From NCBI GenBank assembly GCA_964617695.1, contig CAZTYW010000044.1, positions 1-16,435 of the forward strand: a DNA stretch of 16,435 nucleotides, read 5' to 3'. The translations under genes were made by a program, and so were the position numbers. How positions within the stretch are numbered: position 1 is the first letter of the stretch; each line of letters opens with the position of its first letter. The notes beneath the pieces were generated by a model. It did no database searches and was not told where the DNA came from. It was given only the letters and a program-made list of their open reading frames with translations. This document shows, in pieces, positions 14,549 through 16,435 of this stretch. Source of the DNA: CAZTYW01 sp964617695 (GTDB taxonomy: Bacteria > Chloroflexota > Dehalococcoidia > UBA2247 > RBG-13-53-26).

Positions 14549-14573
14549 CACAACTTGGCAATTGCCAATTGTG
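14549..14573. promoter_or_regulatory. Long inverted repeat between FAD oxidoreductase genes
   Basis: TTGGCAATTGCCAA (14555-14568) is a perfect 14-base palindrome. It extends to CACAA (14549-14553) and TTGTG (14569-14573) if one unpaired C (14554) is allowed. A further TTGGCA/TGCCAA pair lies just upstream (14522-14527, 14543-14548). It is in the 116-base gap, about 50 bases before the second gene. There is no T-run, so an operator or an mRNA processing/stability hairpin is more likely than a terminator. Confidence 0.5.
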
Positions 14574-14623
14574 AAGTAGCTTCATAGGGGGTTGGAATAC
14601 TTGATGGAAGAGAGGAGTTGAGC

Positions 14624-16309
14624 ATGCCCAAAGAGGAGAGGTACGACTTCGTCATTGTGGGTGGTGGGCCAAACGGTGTGACGTTGGCGGCATATCTGGG
14701 CAAGTGCGGGGCCAGCGTTTGCATACTGGAGGAGCGCCCTGAGGCCGGTGGAGGTTGCGAGAACACGGAGCCGATAGCCGGGGTGCACATCAATCCCCAC
14801 GCCATGTTCCTGTACGGTGGAGCGGCCCCGGGCTTTGACCAATTGGAGCTCTGGAAATACGGCTTCCGGGCAATGGAAGAGAACCAGATGGGCGATATCA
14901 TGGCCGATGTGGGAAGGGGCGTTCCCACTACCCAGGGTATGTCAAAGCTCACAGAGAAGGACCAGATGGGCTACGCCAAGGTCAGTGGCCTGCTCGGCCA
15001 GCCTCCTTTCACCAGGGACTTGCTGCGCGCCACCTTCTGGTGCCCGCCGCACCCTCCAGAGGTGGAGGTAACCATCGACAACATACCCTACATGCAGGTA
15101 TACAAGCAGCACCAGCCCGATATGTGGACTGAGGAACTGCTGGAGATGGACCTGTTTGACCTGACGGATGAGTGCCTGGATACCGAGCCCTGGAAGGTGC
15201 AGCAGGCGATCATAGCCTGGTACTCAGGCGCTGCCGGACACTGGAAGGGGGTTGCCATCCCCGGCTGGTGCTGCAACATAGCGCTGGTGATATACACACG
15301 CATGCATGTGCCGCGGGGCGGAATGCACGACTACTTCCATGCAGTCATGCGCTGCGCCATCGCCCACGGGGTAACCGTGCGGACATGCTGTCCTGTCGAC
15401 GAAATCATTCTCAATGACGGCGTGGCCGTCGGAGTGCGCATGAAGGACACCGCCACGTGTGGGGAGAAGAAGATCTGGGCTAACAAGGCAGTCATCAGTG
15501 GTGTGGACGTCAGACAGACCTTCAACAAGCTGGTCGGGCCGCAGCACGTAGACCGGGGACTGCTCCAGGGTGTAAACGACATCAGTCTCAAGGGAGGCAG
15601 CATCTACGTGTCGCACATTCTTACCCGCGAGAAGCTTCGCGCCAAGGCGAAGTTCCCGGGCATGCTTGGCGGGGCGTACCCCATGGACTCGCGTGAGATC
15701 TATTATGACCATGTGGCGGACGTGGACGGCAAGAGAGGCAATCCCACCGTCCCTGTAGATAAGGCGCTGTGGCTCTCCACTCCTTCGGAGAGGTTTGCCC
15801 TGACGGACCCGCAGGTCACCAGAGGTGAAGGTCACCTGATGTCGCCGGTGTATCATCTTGTCCCGCCGCCTGAGTACCACGCTGATGGGCCTGATGCCAT
15901 AAACAGGTGGAAGGACGGGATGAACGAGTACGTGGTCAAGTCCTTGTCTGAGGTGTACGAGAACCTCAATTCGGATAACATAATTGCCCGCTGGGCCAAC
16001 AGCCCGTATGACTCGGAGTTTCGCAATACGGGGATGATTGGGGGCACCTGGTGTGGCACTCGCCACTGCAACGACCAGTGGGCGGAGAATCGTCCTATTC
16101 GGGAACTGGCGCGGTACCGCACGCCCATTGATGGGCTTTACCTGTGCAACCAGACAGCCGGCCATCCCGGAGGTCTCTTCTTGATGGCGGTTCCCTACAA
16201 CCTGATGCACATCTTGATTGAGGATGGCCTGGTTGAGCCCGGTGACTGGTGGTATGCATCGCCCTGGTACATTCCGGAACAGGGCAAGAAATCGGCTGTG
16301 CGTCCGTAA
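14624..16309 (+). CDS. Phytoene desaturase-like NAD(P)/FAD-dependent oxidoreductase (paralogue 2)
   Basis: This 561-residue close paralogue of the preceding gene is collinear from end to end. YDFVIVGGGPNG places GxGxxG at 13-18, exactly as in paralogue 1, followed by LEERPEAGGGCENTEP. Shared blocks include QPPFTRDLLRATFWCPPHP, YMQVYKQHQPDMWTEELL, TCCPVDEIILNDG and DTATCGEKKIWANKAVIS, and the C-terminal FAD motif GLYLCNQTAGHPGGLFLMA. By eye more than half of the residues are identical. The ATG at 14624 has AGGAG 6 bases upstream; a TTG at 14618 is less likely. Paralogue 1 has two places of clear divergence (about residues 70-100 and 340-390), which may mark substrate contacts. The third family member starts 20 bases after this stop, so genes 2 and 3 are almost certainly co-transcribed. 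Confidence 0.88.
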   Translation: MPKEERYDFVIVGGGPNGVTLAAYLGKCGASVCILEERPEAGGGCENTEPIAGVHINPHAMFLYGGAAPGFDQLELWKYGFRAMEENQMGDIMADVGRGVPTTQGMSKLTEKDQMGYAKVSGLLGQPPFTRDLLRATFWCPPHPPEVEVTIDNIPYMQVYKQHQPDMWTEELLEMDLFDLTDECLDTEPWKVQQAIIAWYSGAAGHWKGVAIPGWCCNIALVIYTRMHVPRGGMHDYFHAVMRCAIAHGVTVRTCCPVDEIILNDGVAVGVRMKDTATCGEKKIWANKAVISGVDVRQTFNKLVGPQHVDRGLLQGVNDISLKGGSIYVSHILTREKLRAKAKFPGMLGGAYPMDSREIYYDHVADVDGKRGNPTVPVDKALWLSTPSERFALTDPQVTRGEGHLMSPVYHLVPPPEYHADGPDAINRWKDGMNEYVVKSLSEVYENLNSDNIIARWANSPYDSEFRNTGMIGGTWCGTRHCNDQWAENRPIRELARYRTPIDGLYLCNQTAGHPGGLFLMAVPYNLMHILIEDGLVEPGDWWYASPWYIPEQGKKSAVRP

Positions 16310-16329
16310 GAAAGAGGGAGGAAGAAACC

Positions 16330-16435
16330 ATGGTTATGGATGAACTGCTTGGCAAGCCCTTCGATGAGTTTCCTACGGAAAGTGATTGGGATGTAGTCGT
16401 CATCGGAGGTGGGCCCAACGGACTGATGACGGCTG
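16330..16435 (+). CDS. Third FAD-dependent oxidoreductase, N-terminal fragment (cut by window end)
   Basis: The ATG at 16330 follows GGAGG by 8 bases and lies 20 bases behind paralogue 2. The 35 visible residues are MVMDELLGKPFDEFPTESDW followed by DVVVIGGGPNG and LMTA. The GGGPNG motif and its surroundings match paralogues 1 and 2, but the nucleotide-binding fold starts about 13 residues later because of an acidic N-terminal extension. It is open to the window end, so only the FAD/NAD-binding start can be claimed. Confidence 0.8.
   Translation, partial: MVMDELLGKPFDEFPTESDWDVVVIGGGPNGLMTA

Noticed and set aside
15224..16210. 328-codon minus-strand frame opposite FAD paralogue 2
   Set aside because: It is antisense to a conserved flavoprotein; a similar shadow occurs in paralogue 1 because the sequences are related.

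Overview
The window looks like chromosomal DNA of a Dehalococcoidia-like member of the Chloroflexota. This is an inference. It rests on a 23S rRNA gene with its own promoter and no 16S gene upstream, an archaellin-type surface protein with a class III signal peptide in an otherwise bacterial context, a tungsten aldehyde:ferredoxin oxidoreductase (AOR), a DUF6125-like protein and a large investment in CoA and acyl-CoA genes. Codon use is GC-rich, with GTG/TTG starts and strong GGAGG-type ribosome binding sites.

Layout. 1-541 is the 5' part of a 23S rRNA gene on the minus strand. Its promoter and leader lie at about 542-669, preceded by a terminator for the next gene. 789-1940 (-) is a RecB/Cas4-like PD-(D/E)XK nuclease with an Fe-S-type cysteine set. 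A dispersed-repeat-like intergenic segment follows, then an archaellin/type IV pilin-like protein (2227-2871, -). A plus-strand group follows: an SDR dehydrogenase (3323-4087), the alpha-type half of an ADP-forming acyl-CoA synthetase (4228-5652) and a VOC/methylmalonyl-CoA-epimerase-like protein (5753-6208). Two minus-strand genes come next (DUF6125-like, and an unrecognised 117-residue protein). They are followed by a fusion of dephospho-CoA kinase with a CoA-diphosphatase-type NUDIX domain (7368-8534, +).

The right half is one redox region on the plus strand: AOR (9003-10859), a terminator, a MoeB/ThiF-like activating enzyme and a MoaD/ThiS-like sulfur carrier (11119-12145), then a tandem family of phytoene-desaturase-like FAD oxidoreductases (12792-14507, 14624-16309 and a third cut by the window edge at 16330). 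The sulfur-carrier pair is the usual helper module for the pterin dithiolene that AOR needs, so these genes probably serve one enzyme. The FAD proteins are close paralogues, and their substrate cannot be read from sequence.

The most unusual signals are regulatory and architectural. (1) AOR and the first FAD oxidoreductase are each preceded by a TTGACA promoter, an identical 18-base block at the predicted transcript start, a second shared block about 110 bases further on, and a leader of 390-530 bases without a convincing gene. This suggests a common leader RNA or operator linking the two units. (2) One polypeptide joins the last enzyme of CoA synthesis to a domain of the CoA-degrading NUDIX family. 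(3) At least three FAD oxidoreductases stand in tandem.
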